DNA of 64,000 bases from Methylophilus sp. (GTDB lineage Bacteria; Pseudomonadota; Gammaproteobacteria; Burkholderiales; Methylophilaceae). A program made the position numbers and the translations under genes. The stretch spans positions 372,001 through 436,000 of the forward strand of contig JAUYRP010000011.1 of NCBI GenBank assembly GCA_030696695.1, given 5' to 3'. This document shows, piece by piece, positions 12,243 through 23,247 of the stretch (the stretch's first letter is position 1; every line of letters starts with the position of its first letter). The notes beneath the pieces were generated by a model, which was not told the origin of the DNA, did no database searches, and saw nothing but the letters and a program-made list of their open reading frames with translations.

Positions 12243-14547
12243 GGCTTCCAGAGCCGCTGTTGGCTAACACTTCTCGATTACCGTTACTTTGCATGGCAGA
12301 CACTAAACCAGCGCGTTCCATCTCTTCAATCAAACGCGCTGCGCGGTTGTAGCCTATACGTAACTGGCGCTGTACAGAAGAAATAGAGGCGCGGCGGCTG
12401 GTCAATACAATATTTACCGCTTCGTCATACAAAGGATCTTTCTCACCACCAGTGTCACTCAACACACTGCCTTCGCTACTCTCTTCTGTTTCATTAGTGA
12501 GAATACCTTCGATGTAATTTGGTTCACCTTGCGATTTTAGGTAGTTAACTACTTTATGCACTTCTTGGTCGGATACAAAAGCACCGTGGATACGTTGAGG
12601 GAAGCCAGTGCCCGGTGGCATATACAGCATATCGCCCTGCCCTAACAATGCCTCTGCTCCCATCTGGTCTAAAATAGTACGTGAATCGATCTTGCTCGAC
12701 ACTTGAAACGCCACACGCGTAGGAATATTGGCTTTAATCAGCCCAGTAATCACGTCCACCGATGGTCGCTGTGTGGCTAACACCAAGTGAATACCTGAAG
12801 CACGTGCTTTTTGTGCCAAGCGTGCAATCAGTTCTTCCACTTTTTTGCCGACGACCATCATCAAATCGGCTAACTCATCAATCACCACCACAATCAAGGG
12901 CATTTCATCCAGCGGTTCTGGGTCATCTGGGGTTAGGCTAAACGGATGCGGAATGGTCGTATCGGCTTTTTTAGCATCATGGATTTTTTGGTTGTAACCT
13001 GCAAGATTACGCACGCCTAACATCGACATGAGCTTGTAGCGGCGCTCCATCTCGGCCACGCACCAATTCAACGCATTGGCTGCTTGGCGCATGTCCGTCA
13101 CCACTGGTGCTAATAAGTGTGGAATGCCTTCATACACGGAGAGCTCCAGCATTTTCGGGTCGATTAAAATCATGCGTACTTTGCTAGCTTCGGCTTTATA
13201 AAGCAAACTCAAAATCAATGCATTAATGGCTACTGATTTACCAGAGCCAGTGGTACCCGCCACTAATACATGGGGCATTTTGGCTAAGTCTGCTACAACA
13301 GGCTTGCCTGCAATGTCTTTGCCCATCGCAATCGCCAAAGGTGAATGCATATCTGCATACACTTGGCTACCCATGATTTCGGATAAGCAAACAATTTGGC
13401 GTTTAGGGTTAGGTATTTCCAAGCCCATACAGCTTTTACCAGGAATCGTCTCCACCACACGGATACTGACCACCGACAATGCACGTGCTAAGTCTTTGGC
13501 TAAGTTGGTGATTTGGCTACCTTTTACACCTGGGGCTGGCTCAAACTCATAGCGCGTAATCACTGGGCCTGGTTGCGCTGAAATTACTTTTACTTCAATG
13601 CCAAAATCAACCAATTTACGTTCGATTAAGCGCGAAGTGAAATCTAAGGTTTCTGCAGATTGAAGCTCTACTGTGGAAGTCACTTCATCAAGTAAATGTA
13701 ATGGTGGCAAATCACTGTCAGGCAAGCTATCGAATAACACCGTTTGACGCTCTTTTAGCACACGTTCACTTTTAGGAATCTCTAGCTCAGGTACTTTAAT
13801 CTCAATCGGCGCCCTGTCTTCTGTGCGTTTACGTTCTGTTTCTATGTATTCATCACGTTTAATTTCAACTTGTTTACCTGCTTTGCGGTCTTGCCAATCG
13901 TAATACTTATCCAAAGTCCAAGCATGTGCGGCGAGCACCCAAGCACCTAATTTTTCCGTCATCATAATCCATGACCAACCTGTGAACAGGCTAAAGCCAA
14001 TTGCCATCAGAATAATCAAGAACATAGTTGAGCCAGCAAAACCAAACATACTGCGCAATAACGAATCTAAAGCATTACCGATCATCCCGCCCTGTGTGAG
14101 CGGAAACTGCGCTGGTAGTGCCAATAAGTGCCCCGATTCAAAAGCAGCAGAGGCTAAAATTAAGAGTGTGAAGCCCACTAAATTGAACAATAGAAACGGT
14201 CGCTCGCTGACGGTGGTACCTAGGCGTTTATACACTAACCACATGCCATAAAACGCCAACACCACCCACCACCATGCTGAAAAGCCAAATAGATACAGCA
14301 GCATATCGGATACCCAAGCGCCTACAGCGCCGCCTGCATTGTTGACAGCCGCTTCCTCGCTGGCCATATGCGACCAAGACGGATCTTGTGGAGAGTAAGT
14401 AATCAGAATAACCGCCAAATATAGGCCGACTAATACCAAGCCTAGCCACCAGGCTTCTTTGACTAAACTCGCACCATGCAGTGCCTTTTCGCTGGGTTCT
14501 GTTTGAACTCGACCGTTAGAAGGTGAGGATTTTTTATTAAAAAACAA
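12235..14547 (-). CDS. ftsK: DNA translocase FtsK
   Basis: A septal DNA pump that clears chromosome ends during division and activates XerCD recombination. At 770 aa it has four predicted N-terminal membrane segments (about residues 30-200), a short Glu/Lys-rich linker, the RecA-like motor with Walker [15 protein letters not shown] near residue 430 and Walker [18 protein letters not shown], and a C-terminal winged-helix gamma domain ([18 protein letters not shown], then [20 protein letters not shown]) that reads KOPS. The linker is short compared with E. coli FtsK, closer to the SpoIIIE plan. First gene of the ftsK-lolA-TPR-rarA-serS run. Confidence 0.97.
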   Translation of the reverse strand: MFFNKKSSPSNGRVQTEPSEKALHGASLVKEAWWLGLVLVGLYLAVILITYSPQDPSWSHMASEEAAVNNAGGAVGAWVSDMLLYLFGFSAWWWVVLAFYGMWLVYKRLGTTVSERPFLLFNLVGFTLLILASAAFESGHLLALPAQFPLTQGGMIGNALDSLLRSMFGFAGSTMFLIILMAIGFSLFTGWSWIMMTEKLGAWVLAAHAWTLDKYYDWQDRKAGKQVEIKRDEYIETERKRTEDRAPIEIKVPELEIPKSERVLKERQTVLFDSLPDSDLPPLHLLDEVTSTVELQSAETLDFTSRLIERKLVDFGIEVKVISAQPGPVITRYEFEPAPGVKGSQITNLAKDLARALSVVSIRVVETIPGKSCMGLEIPNPKRQIVCLSEIMGSQVYADMHSPLAIAMGKDIAGKPVVADLAKMPHVLVAGTTGSGKSVAINALILSLLYKAEASKVRMILIDPKMLELSVYEGIPHLLAPVVTDMRQAANALNWCVAEMERRYKLMSMLGVRNLAGYNQKIHDAKKADTTIPHPFSLTPDDPEPLDEMPLIVVVIDELADLMMVVGKKVEELIARLAQKARASGIHLVLATQRPSVDVITGLIKANIPTRVAFQVSSKIDSRTILDQMGAEALLGQGDMLYMPPGTGFPQRIHGAFVSDQEVHKVVNYLKSQGEPNYIEGILTNETEESSEGSVLSDTGGEKDPLYDEAVNIVLTSRRASISSVQRQLRIGYNRAARLIEEMERAGLVSAMQSNGNREVLANSGSGSHE

Positions 14548-14670
14548 TGTGTTATAAACCCTATATTCGTTGAAGGCTGGATATTCAATTATTCAGTGAT
14601 TATAGCAAAATCAAATTGCACTAAGTGAGTCTAATCCTTAAAATGTACACTTAAATCATAAGGAAACAAT

Positions 14671-15132
14671 ATGGATACTGGAATTAAAGCAAAAGACAGA
14701 AAAGTAATTGCAGAAGGTTTATCTAAGTTACTCGCAGACACCTATACCTTATATCTCAAAACCCATTACTTCCACTGGAACGTGACTGGGCCAATGTTCA
14801 ACACCTTGCATCTCATGTTTGAAACGCAATATACCGAGCTTGCATTAGCAGTTGATTTAGTGGCCGAGCGTATTCGCGCATTAGATGTGTATGCGCCTGG
14901 TACTTATAGTCAATTTGCCAAACTTACCTCGATTAAAGAGGCGGATGGCGTACCGAAAGCCAACGACATGATTAAAGAGTTAGTGGCTGGGCACGAAGCG
15001 GTTTGCCGCACAGCGCGCAGCGTATTTCCAGCTGCCGAGACTGCAGCTGATGAAGCGACAGCAGATCTATTAACGCAGCGCTTGCAGCTACATGAGAAAA
15101 CTGCGTGGATGTTGCGTAGCCTGCTGGAGTAA
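14671..15132 (+). CDS. dps: Dps-family ferritin-like DNA-binding protein
   Basis: Forms a 12-subunit shell that oxidises and stores iron with peroxide and can coat DNA. At 153 aa it shows the interfacial ferroxidase signature [19 protein letters not shown], then [18 protein letters not shown] (His and Asp/Glu iron ligands). The N-terminus is short with several lysines ([10 protein letters not shown]), so DNA binding may be weak. A Shine-Dalgarno AAGGA precedes the ATG. Sits next to trxB, in keeping with an oxidative-stress role. Confidence 0.95.
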   Translation: MDTGIKAKDRKVIAEGLSKLLADTYTLYLKTHYFHWNVTGPMFNTLHLMFETQYTELALAVDLVAERIRALDVYAPGTYSQFAKLTSIKEADGVPKANDMIKELVAGHEAVCRTARSVFPAAETAADEATADLLTQRLQLHEKTAWMLRSLLE

Positions 15133-15186
15133 TAGTATTAAGCTGCATCCAAAGCCAAAAAAGCTTTGATTTATTCATCAAAATGC

Positions 15187-16198
<1,012 letters not shown>

Positions 16199-16215
16199 TT
16201 ATTTAGTACCAAATT

Positions 16216-16253
16216 CGCATAGCACTCTCTTATTTTGGGTGGCTATGCGTTTT
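16216..16253 (+). terminator. Intrinsic terminator after trxB
   Basis: An 8-bp stem CGCATAGC / GCTATGCG (16216-16223 with 16242-16249) is followed directly by TTTT, 18 bases after the trxB stop. It ends just before the Smr gene ribosome-binding site, so the Smr gene depends on read-through or a promoter inside this stretch. Confidence 0.65.
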
Positions 16254-16266
16254 GACAGGAAACGCT

Positions 16267-16824
16267 GTGAGTGCTCAAAAAGACAAACCTGCGCAGCCAC
16301 CATTAGAAGAAGACATTGCCTTGTTTTATGAGGCAGTGAAAGGTGCGCGTCCTGTCAAAGCCAGTCGCTTATTACATCCCGTAAAAAAACCCAAACCCAT
16401 TCCAAAACAACTCATCAAAGATGAGCGCCAAGTGCTGGTAGACTCACTCAGCGATCACTATTATCCTGCTCACGAGCTGGAAAGCGGCGAAGAGTTACTC
16501 TATTTACGTGATGGACAATCCCCTATTATTTTAAGTAAATTAAGGCGCGGTCATTGGGTAGTGCAGGCCAGCATTGATTTACACGGCCTGATTGCGGACG
16601 AAGCCCGTATGTATGTGGCGGAATTTATTGCAGATTGCAAAAAACGCAATATTCGTTGTGTACGCATCGTGCACGGCAAAGGGCTTGGCTCTAAAAATCG
16701 AGAACCGGTACTCAAGCATAAGTTACGAAGCTGGTTGATGCAAAAAGATGAAGTGCTTGCATACGCGCAGGCCAAACCTAATGATGGTGGCAGTGGCGCA
16801 GTCATAGTGTTGCTGAAGGCTTAA
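16267..16824 (+). CDS. Smr-domain protein (MutS2 C-terminal-like endonuclease family)
   Basis: A stand-alone Smr protein of about 185 aa, like E. coli YdaL/SmrB relatives. The C-terminal Smr domain begins IDLHGLIADEARMYV and includes the HGKG loop in CVRIVHGKGLGSKN, ending GGSGAVIVLL. Family members are nicking nucleases; SmrB cleaves mRNA at collided ribosomes. The N-terminal 90 residues are basic and proline-rich. Start: GTG at 16267 has AGGA at proper distance; the TTG at 16252 is less likely. Confidence 0.9.
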   Translation: MSAQKDKPAQPPLEEDIALFYEAVKGARPVKASRLLHPVKKPKPIPKQLIKDERQVLVDSLSDHYYPAHELESGEELLYLRDGQSPIILSKLRRGHWVVQASIDLHGLIADEARMYVAEFIADCKKRNIRCVRIVHGKGLGSKNREPVLKHKLRSWLMQKDEVLAYAQAKPNDGGSGAVIVLLKA

Positions 16825-16971
16825 AGTTTTAGAATAGATGTCTTGATAGGATACAAGGTTGACGTTGAACGAAATGTTTAGCCAATGTTTTATAAAAACT
16901 ATCACTAGCATTTCTTCAAATACCAGTCAGCTACTGGGACTAGGACTTACCAACAACGGTGTAAGACAGAT

Positions 16972-18231
16972 TTAATTGGCCAAAACCTTGCTACTGTATT
17001 TCAATCGTGCCTTACGCTTCTTCCACCACAGATAGACGCCAGTGACTGAAAGCATCACAACAACAACTCCCATCAAACTCACAAAAACTTTAAATGGCAA
17101 CCCCCACAGATCCGCCATATGCAACGCTCTAATCCATGTGGTCACAGTATCACCAGAGGCTTTTCCGACCGGGATATAAATATTCATCACCTCTCCGGTA
17201 TTCGCATCAATGTACATGCGCGTATTTCCACGACTTGAATGAATATCTTGGTTACTGACAAACCGATAATGGTATAAACCTACCTGTGGTATGTAGCTCA
17301 TGCCTAATGGTTCAATTTGCGTGAGCTTATGCGGATTGGGTGTATTCAAGTAATGTAAAGCGATAGTTCTTGCATCCGCATAACTTAATTGAGGGTTGTT
17401 GTTAGGTTGTGATAGCTTTGGCATTTTTGATCGCGCGTCCTGCATTTCAAAAAAGAGATTCATCACGGGGCTATACACCTCTCTATTCAAGTTTAAGGCC
17501 ACGCTACTCCATGCCAATACCAATAGCATAGCCCACATCCAAAGCCCACCTGCATGATGTAAATCAAAATTAATTTTGTGTGGATTGGTGGGCTTAATCC
17601 GAACCTTCCATGCAGGTTGCCAACGTCTTATCCAAGTTAAAAGTTGTTTCGCTAGTGATTTGCTTTCACGCTGATTTCTTGTTTTGCGTGGAAAGGTCAG
17701 ATAAGCACCAACAAAACAATCGACTGTCCACAGCACGGCAATGATGCCCATTAAATATTTCCCCACCACGCCGAGTGCTAACTCTTGATGTAACTGATAA
17801 ATAAATGGGATTAAATTTTTAGCACCTTCGCTAAGGTCCCCCAGTGTTCTCACGCCTTGCACGTTTCCAGTGTAGGGGTTAACAAACAGCTGATTGTAAC
17901 CAAGCACATAAGGCTTGCCTGTTTGCAGGTTAATTTTTGGCTCAGCAGTATAGATAACAGCATCATGATCTACTGGCTGTAAAGGCACCCAACCAATTTG
18001 AATGGTTGGGTACTTAGCTTGCAGTTGCTCACGTAAAACCACAGGGTCAATGGCTTTGCCTTCAATATTCGCTGGCTTTATTTTGTAAAGATCTGGGTTG
18101 ATTGCCCGATCTAATGGGCGGTAAAACGTAATGATTGAGCCTGTGACGCCCGCCACAACCAAGAAAACAGCCATGCTCAACCCCACATAGCGGTGCATCA
18201 ATACCCAATACTGACGAATATTCCTAACCAT
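16972..18231 (-). CDS. PepSY-associated transmembrane protein, iron-uptake linked (cassette 1)
   Basis: A 419-aa inner-membrane protein of the PepSY_TM family (PiuB/FoxB-like). It opens with WVLMHRYVGLSMAVFLVVAG, a membrane segment with the family's conserved His-Arg-Tyr. Two more membrane segments lie near residues 155-180 and 225-250, and a fourth at the C-terminus (FVSLMGVVVVMLSVTGVYLW) precedes a basic tail. Relatives next to siderophore receptors are implicated in reductive iron release at the inner membrane. Last gene of the minus-strand iron cassette, 168 bases after the receptor, with a strong hairpin in between. Confidence 0.88.
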   Translation of the reverse strand: MVRNIRQYWVLMHRYVGLSMAVFLVVAGVTGSIITFYRPLDRAINPDLYKIKPANIEGKAIDPVVLREQLQAKYPTIQIGWVPLQPVDHDAVIYTAEPKINLQTGKPYVLGYNQLFVNPYTGNVQGVRTLGDLSEGAKNLIPFIYQLHQELALGVVGKYLMGIIAVLWTVDCFVGAYLTFPRKTRNQRESKSLAKQLLTWIRRWQPAWKVRIKPTNPHKINFDLHHAGGLWMWAMLLVLAWSSVALNLNREVYSPVMNLFFEMQDARSKMPKLSQPNNNPQLSYADARTIALHYLNTPNPHKLTQIEPLGMSYIPQVGLYHYRFVSNQDIHSSRGNTRMYIDANTGEVMNIYIPVGKASGDTVTTWIRALHMADLWGLPFKVFVSLMGVVVVMLSVTGVYLWWKKRKARLKYSSKVLAN

Positions 18232-18347
18232 TATTCACAATCTATTTTGTTAGCTTTGCTGGCGATATCCGCAATTTAGTACCTGTAGCAATTTCTATGT
18301 TGCTAAGGATGAGGCGTGTTAGCCAATGATTAATTTACAAGCTAAGA

Positions 18348-18387
18348 CTTGTTACATAACCACCTTTAAATGTGGCTATGTAACAAG
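18348..18387. terminator. 16-bp hairpin between TonB receptor and PepSY gene
   Basis: A long inverted repeat (18348-18363 with 18372-18387; one mismatch that is a G-U pair in one of the transcripts; 8-nt loop) lies 12 bases beyond the receptor stop. No T-run follows on the minus strand. Its place between a very abundant receptor mRNA and a downstream membrane gene suggests a 3'-end stabiliser or partial attenuator. Confidence 0.5.
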
Positions 18388-18399
18388 CAATGCTCAACG

Positions 18400-20859
18400 T
18401 TAAAAGAATGCTGAAAGAGACACGAATAGTGATCTTGGAATGCCAGGGTGCGCAATCGTGGCATCGCTTGCTCTAGCGATATACTCTCGGTCGAACAGGT
18501 TTTTTACATTCATGCTTGCACGCACGTTCTTCCAGTTATACCACAGGCTAAAGTCAGCCACGGTATAGGCATCCAGCTTAAGGTTGGTATCAAACTGAGC
18601 GGTACTTTCATCCACATAGCGTGCACCAATTCCCATGCCCAATCCGGCAAGAGGGCCTCCATTTACAAAATCGTAGGTAAGCCAAACGCGCGCTGCATTT
18701 GGCGACACGCTCCCTAGTGGTTGACCCACTTGTGTAGGGTCGTTCCTATTCTCCAACACTTCAGTATCTGTATAGGCATAACTGGCAACCACTTTAATTT
18801 GATCGGTCAGATTACCTGTCGCATCCAGTTCAACACCACGACTGCGTTGTTTTATCCCCGGGAAAAATGCGTTTTGCCCAGTAGCATTAAACAAAGCTTG
18901 GTTAAACACAGCAACATCCTTCTTCTCGATATCATAGAAGGCAATAGTTGTTAGGAACCTTTCCGCAAAAAATGTGCTTTTTAGACCAATTTCATATTGT
19001 CTGCCAGTTGTAGGGTCGAGTGGGTTACCTGTCTCATCCACAGTACTGGGTGTCTGCGGACGGAAAGATTGACTAGCACTGAGGTAAGCAGAATGCTGAT
19101 CTGTCAACATAAACAGCGCGCCTAATCTCCCAGTAAACGCTTGGTCCTCTACACGTTGTGTGGCAACGCCATTGTTACTACCAGACGTCACCACATCGTC
19201 AAACCTACCACCCAACAAGAGCTTCAAGCGACCATCTTCTAGCAGTGATAGCTGATCTTGAAAGTACAAGCTTGTCCATCGCGTTTTGGCGCGCTCGTCG
19301 CTCAGTGTCAGGTTAGCTGGTGGCACAAAGTTCACTACTGGGTCGTTGGATATAGCAACACTTGGCGCATTCACACGAAAGCGTTGCCACTCGGTTTCCT
19401 GTTCAATCAGTTCAGTACCGATTAAGAAGGTATGATCAATCGATCCCGTTTTGAATTTAGCAGTGCCATCAAGTACAAACTGCACCTCATCATCCACACG
19501 GTCCTCGTTTTGATATCTGAGGAGTAAGTTGTTGCCTTGAATACCTCGCGGACGTAGCGACTCATTCTGGTTGTCAGCTCGGTGGTACTGAAGTTGATTA
19601 CGAATGCTCCACGTTGAGTTAAACGTATGAGACAACTGGTAGCCAACGTAGTAATCCTCGTTCGTCCTACCATCCAGTGTATCGTCAATAAATGAAGTGC
19701 TCTCAGACACTCTGGGCTTACCGTTAGTAAATAGTGGAACACCCGTATCGTAAGGTTGCTTTTCTTTTAAGTATGAAAAATCAACCAATAACTCGGTGTT
19801 ATCGCTAGGCTTCCAAAGTAGGCTTGGTGCAATGGCTATACGATCCAAATCCATCGAGTCGCGGAATGAGTTGCTGTCTGTGTGTGCGACATTCACTCGA
19901 TATAAGAGCGTTTCATCTTTATTGAGCGCACCCGTTGAATCGACAGTCGTTCGTCGAAAGTCATAACTACCCAACTGCTGTTCGACTCTGTGGCTGGACT
20001 CGGCTTGCGGACGCTTGGTGACATAGTTCACGATACCACCTGGCTCAAGTGCTCCATAAAGAATAGAGGCTGGCCCTTTGAGCACCTCTACACGTTCAAC
20101 GTTTACAAGATCTACTGCGCCAGCGTTAGTTGCACGCAGGCCATTACGCATCAGATTAGGCGATTCAAAACCACGGATAATTGGCAGCACTTCGGTTTGC
20201 GCATTCAGTGTGTTGCCTGCCTGTTGAACCCCACTGACATTTTCATATACATCCTTCAGATTGAGTGCCACTTGGTCTTCGATTACATCACGAGTAATCA
20301 CCTGAACAGATGCTGGCGTCTCAAGAATGCTCGTGTCTGTTTTTGTGCCTGTAGCACTCCGTTTTGCAACATAGCCGTTGACTGGGCTCCAAGCATTTTC
20401 CGGGGTTGTTCCAGCCGTTACATTCACGGTTGGCAGTTCTTGCACATCTTTTACGTCACGTGCTACCACCTCTGGCAATGTTTCAACCAGTGTAGATTTC
20501 TTTGTTGCCTTTTGTAACTGATAAACCCCTTTAGCACTCTCAACGGCTTGCAGCTCTGTGCCCATCAATAAGGCATCAAATGCCTGCTGGATAGTATAGT
20601 TGCCGTTGATTCCTGCACTGGTTTTACCGTCTACTAATGCTGGTGGCAACGTAACACTTACGCCAGCTAGGCTTGCAAACTCACCGAGTGATTGTGCCAA
20701 TGTGCCAGATTTAACGTGATAACTCGCCGATGCTTTGGTCGTGCTCTCAGCCGCATGTACAACTGAAAATGGTATAAAAACCGCGTGACTGACGGCCGTT
20801 AGCATGAGTGCGACTTGTACCGCTTTGCGCACTTGGTTACCTTGAGGTTTTTGTTGCAT
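18400..20859 (-). CDS. TonB-dependent siderophore receptor with STN signalling domain (cassette 1)
   Basis: An outer-membrane transporter of 819 aa. After a signal peptide (ending near VHAAEST) comes an STN domain (YHVKSGTLAQSLGEFASLAG, then YTIQQAFDALLMGTELQAV; about residues 45-112) that talks to FecR. A plug follows (ETPASVQVITRDVIE; ERVEVLKGPASILYGALEPG; IVNYVTKRPQ), then a 22-strand barrel ending SLFVSLSAFF. Plug sequence is of the FhuE/FpvA-type siderophore class; the ligand cannot be read from sequence. The ATG at 20859 has a strong GGGAAGG ribosome site; the extension to 20913 does not. Downstream of its own fecI and fecR homologues. Confidence 0.93.
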   Translation of the reverse strand: MQQKPQGNQVRKAVQVALMLTAVSHAVFIPFSVVHAAESTTKASASYHVKSGTLAQSLGEFASLAGVSVTLPPALVDGKTSAGINGNYTIQQAFDALLMGTELQAVESAKGVYQLQKATKKSTLVETLPEVVARDVKDVQELPTVNVTAGTTPENAWSPVNGYVAKRSATGTKTDTSILETPASVQVITRDVIEDQVALNLKDVYENVSGVQQAGNTLNAQTEVLPIIRGFESPNLMRNGLRATNAGAVDLVNVERVEVLKGPASILYGALEPGGIVNYVTKRPQAESSHRVEQQLGSYDFRRTTVDSTGALNKDETLLYRVNVAHTDSNSFRDSMDLDRIAIAPSLLWKPSDNTELLVDFSYLKEKQPYDTGVPLFTNGKPRVSESTSFIDDTLDGRTNEDYYVGYQLSHTFNSTWSIRNQLQYHRADNQNESLRPRGIQGNNLLLRYQNEDRVDDEVQFVLDGTAKFKTGSIDHTFLIGTELIEQETEWQRFRVNAPSVAISNDPVVNFVPPANLTLSDERAKTRWTSLYFQDQLSLLEDGRLKLLLGGRFDDVVTSGSNNGVATQRVEDQAFTGRLGALFMLTDQHSAYLSASQSFRPQTPSTVDETGNPLDPTTGRQYEIGLKSTFFAERFLTTIAFYDIEKKDVAVFNQALFNATGQNAFFPGIKQRSRGVELDATGNLTDQIKVVASYAYTDTEVLENRNDPTQVGQPLGSVSPNAARVWLTYDFVNGGPLAGLGMGIGARYVDESTAQFDTNLKLDAYTVADFSLWYNWKNVRASMNVKNLFDREYIARASDATIAHPGIPRSLFVSLSAFF

Positions 20860-20979
20860 AACCTTCCCTTTTAAAATAAACGTGATTGGATTAGCGAGAA
20901 TTTCTTCTCTCATTACCTACATCACACGCCAGATTTAAAAAAGGGACAAAGAAATAGAAGATTTTTTGCTTGGTCATGC

Positions 20980-21927
20980 CTAAACGTCTGCGGCGTCTAA
21001 CATCACCCAATATCTTGTGAGATAACGTACTTTTACTGGCAACATGCTCGGCAAACTATCAATCACGGCACTGACGTTATTGAGTTGAAAAGCGCCTGAT
21101 ATTTTAAGATCAGCTACTTCTGGCGCACAGCGCAATGTACCGCTTCGATAGCGGTTCAGCTCACTGACAAAATCTACTAGCCGCATCTCACGTGCGAACA
21201 GTATGCCGCGAGTCCAGCTCTCTATATGTGTGTCAATTGCGTTGGCAACTTCAATTTTATGTTCACTGAATCGGGTTTGTTTCTGCGCATGCACCACGTG
21301 ACGATCACCCTGCTTTGTAGCAATTTCTACCGAACCCTCAATCACAGACAGCAAGATATCTTCGTCATTTTGTTTCACCACAAATCGCGTCCCCAGTGGC
21401 TTGAGCTGCCCAAACGCAGTGACTACCGAAAATGGTCTGCTAAGCGCATCGCTTTTGCTGGTTTGTATCATGATTTCACCAGCTTCAAGCACAATTTGAC
21501 GCTGCTTGTCATCAAACCGAGTGTTAATCCCTGACGACGTGTTGAGATAAATCTCAGTACCGTCGCTTAAGACCACTTTCCGTTGCTCGCCAGTGTGCGT
21601 GGTGTATTCTGCACGGTATAGGCGCGCTGGTTCGCTTTGCCAACCTTGCCAACCCAAACTACCCGCAGTCACCAGAACCGCTAAGGTTTTGATTGCATGG
21701 CGGCGATTGATCTGCGCGCTTGTTTTCAACGTAGCATAGGCCAAACCACTTGGCATACCAACAAACTTTTCACTCACTTCTACTGCGCGTTGCCATGCAA
21801 GCTCATGAGCAGGGTCAGCATTTCGCCATGCTTGGCAAGCACGCTGTTCTGCTAGAGTTGTACTCGGTTCTTGCAGACGGAAATACCATTCCGCAGCTTC
21901 TATGGCTATTTTTTCAGAAATTGTCAT
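20980..21927 (-). CDS. FecR-type anti-sigma/sigma-regulator (cassette 1)
   Basis: A 315-aa single-pass inner-membrane regulator. The cytoplasmic part shows the FecR N-terminal signature (AAEWYFRLQEPSTTLAEQRA, then CQAWRNADPAHELAWQRA). One membrane segment follows at about residues 78-95 (TLAVLVTAGSLGWQGW), then the periplasmic FecR domain (EYTTHTGEQRKVVLSDGTEI, LNTSSGINTRF, PLGTRFVVKQ) and a C-terminal STN-like segment. It relays the receptor's ligand-bound state to the sigma factor. Its ATG overlaps the sigma-factor stop by four bases (ATGA), so the pair is translationally coupled. Confidence 0.93.
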   Translation of the reverse strand: MTISEKIAIEAAEWYFRLQEPSTTLAEQRACQAWRNADPAHELAWQRAVEVSEKFVGMPSGLAYATLKTSAQINRRHAIKTLAVLVTAGSLGWQGWQSEPARLYRAEYTTHTGEQRKVVLSDGTEIYLNTSSGINTRFDDKQRQIVLEAGEIMIQTSKSDALSRPFSVVTAFGQLKPLGTRFVVKQNDEDILLSVIEGSVEIATKQGDRHVVHAQKQTRFSEHKIEVANAIDTHIESWTRGILFAREMRLVDFVSELNRYRSGTLRCAPEVADLKISGAFQLNNVSAVIDSLPSMLPVKVRYLTRYWVMLDAADV

Positions 21928-22433
21928 GGCATCAACAAAATACAGCGTGCCATGGCCTGTACCATATAGCGCTTTACGGTGCGCTCACTCACTGATAGCT
22001 GCGATGCAATTTGCGCATAAGTCAGCCCTTCCAGCTGCGCTATTAAAAACGCCTCTCGTACTTTTGTAGGCAAACCATCCAGCATGCTGTCAATTTGCTG
22101 TAACGTTTCTAAAATCAACACATTATGTTCAGGTGATGGTTTGGTTAAGTCAGACGAATGCGCTAAGAAATCAAGATATGCCTGTTCTAATGCTCTACGA
22201 CGGTAAAGATTTGCAACCAACCGCTTCGCAACCACGGTAAGGTATGCACGGGGCTCATCTAAATGCCAGTTTGAATTTTTATCTACAAGATAATCTGGTG
22301 CGCTCAAAATACGCATAAATGTATCTTGCGCCACATCTGCTGCATCTGCCGCATGCACTAGCCTGCGCTGCAACCTAGTGCGCAGCCAATGATAGTGGTT
22401 AGCGTATAAGTGGTGAATGGTGGCAGGAGCCAT
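21924..22433 (-). CDS. FecI-type ECF sigma factor (cassette 1)
   Basis: A 169-aa extracytoplasmic-function sigma factor. Region 2 is DAADVAQDTFMRIL with the following RAYLTVVAKRLVANLYRR; region 4 is VREAFLIAQLEGLTYAQIA, then SVSERTVKRYMVQAMARC. The two-domain layout without region 3 is typical of FecI. It is expected to direct transcription of the downstream receptor when FecR signals ligand binding. Upstream lies a Fur-box-like sequence (22474-22492), so iron-starvation control is likely. Confidence 0.94.
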   Translation of the reverse strand: MAPATIHHLYANHYHWLRTRLQRRLVHAADAADVAQDTFMRILSAPDYLVDKNSNWHLDEPRAYLTVVAKRLVANLYRRRALEQAYLDFLAHSSDLTKPSPEHNVLILETLQQIDSMLDGLPTKVREAFLIAQLEGLTYAQIASQLSVSERTVKRYMVQAMARCILLMP

Positions 22434-22473
22434 ATTGCATGATGGCCAGAATTATTCATGGCCATATATAGTA

Positions 22474-22492
22474 AATAAGAATCATTATCATA
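22474..22492 (-). promoter_or_regulatory. Fur box upstream of cassette-1 sigma factor
   Basis: AATAAGAATCATTATCATA resembles the reverse of the Fur consensus GATAATGATAATCATTATC (core AATCATTATC exact). Lies 41 bases before the sigma-factor ATG in the divergent 236-bp control region, a position suited to promoter occlusion by Fur-Fe(II). Confidence 0.75.
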
Positions 22493-22618
22493 TATATGAA
22501 TATTAGCGTCAACACTATACACGCACTAGATTGTTCAATGTTATGTCCATATGATGTCTGAACCCTTTCATTACTCTACCCTAGTGAGGTTGTCGATTTA
22601 ACTAATATGTCTTATCAT

Positions 22619-22637
22619 GAGAATGATTATCATTTAT
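22619..22637 (+). promoter_or_regulatory. Fur box upstream of cassette-2 sigma factor
   Basis: GAGAATGATTATCATTTAT matches the 19-bp Fur consensus at 14 positions and overlaps a second half-site series (TTATCATGAGAATGATTA). It is 33 bases upstream of the plus-strand sigma factor ATG. Confidence 0.75.
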
Positions 22638-22669
22638 AATTTTCAAGTCATTCAAATTAAGGCTATGTC

Positions 22670-23179
22670 ATGGCAACTTCGGAGGCGTCCATTCAACAAG
22701 AAGTACACTCGTTGTATCGTTCTCATCATGGCTGGTTAGTGAGTTGGTTAAAACGACGCCTAGGATGCATACAAAATGCCAATGACTTGGCGCAAGACAC
22801 GTTTTTACATGTTATCGACAAATCCACCAGCTTTGCTCAAGTCAATGAACCACGCGCATTATTAAGCACAATCGCCCATGGCCTGATGGTGGATCATGTG
22901 CGCCGAAAAGACTTAGAACAGGCCTACCTTCAGACGATTGCACATTTGCCGCAGCGATTGGATGCCTCGCCAGAAGATCGCTTAATCTTTATTGAAGCAC
23001 TATTGCATATTGATCAACTCTTTAATGGCTTAAAACCCAATGTAAGGGATGTATTTTTACTCTCAAGGCTAGAGGGCATGACATATCCAGAAATCGCCAC
23101 CAAACTAGGCGTATCGCTGAGAACGGTAGAAAGTCATATGGCCCAAGCATTACGCCATGTGCTTACCACGCAGCACTAG
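22670..23179 (+). CDS. FecI-type ECF sigma factor (cassette 2)
   Basis: 169 aa, the same length as its divergent neighbour. Region 2 reads NANDLAQDTFLHVIDK with RALLSTIAHGLMVDHVRRKD; region 4 reads VRDVFLLSRLEGMTYPEIA and GVSLRTVESHMAQALRH. Both sigma factors share the LEQAYL segment between domains, which argues for common origin. It should serve the downstream FecR and receptor genes. A Fur-like site lies just upstream. Confidence 0.94.
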   Translation: MATSEASIQQEVHSLYRSHHGWLVSWLKRRLGCIQNANDLAQDTFLHVIDKSTSFAQVNEPRALLSTIAHGLMVDHVRRKDLEQAYLQTIAHLPQRLDASPEDRLIFIEALLHIDQLFNGLKPNVRDVFLLSRLEGMTYPEIATKLGVSLRTVESHMAQALRHVLTTQH

Positions 23180-23247
23180 ACTATGCTTTACGCTGAGCAG
23201 TTACAGCGATATGCTGTAGGCCTTTATCCTTTCTAGGCTATATTGCA

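Noticed and set aside
19990-20517. 175-aa frame on the plus strand opposite the cassette-1 receptor
   Set aside because: It lies wholly inside a well-supported receptor gene, has no ribosome site, and shows erratic Cys/His-rich composition typical of an antisense shadow.
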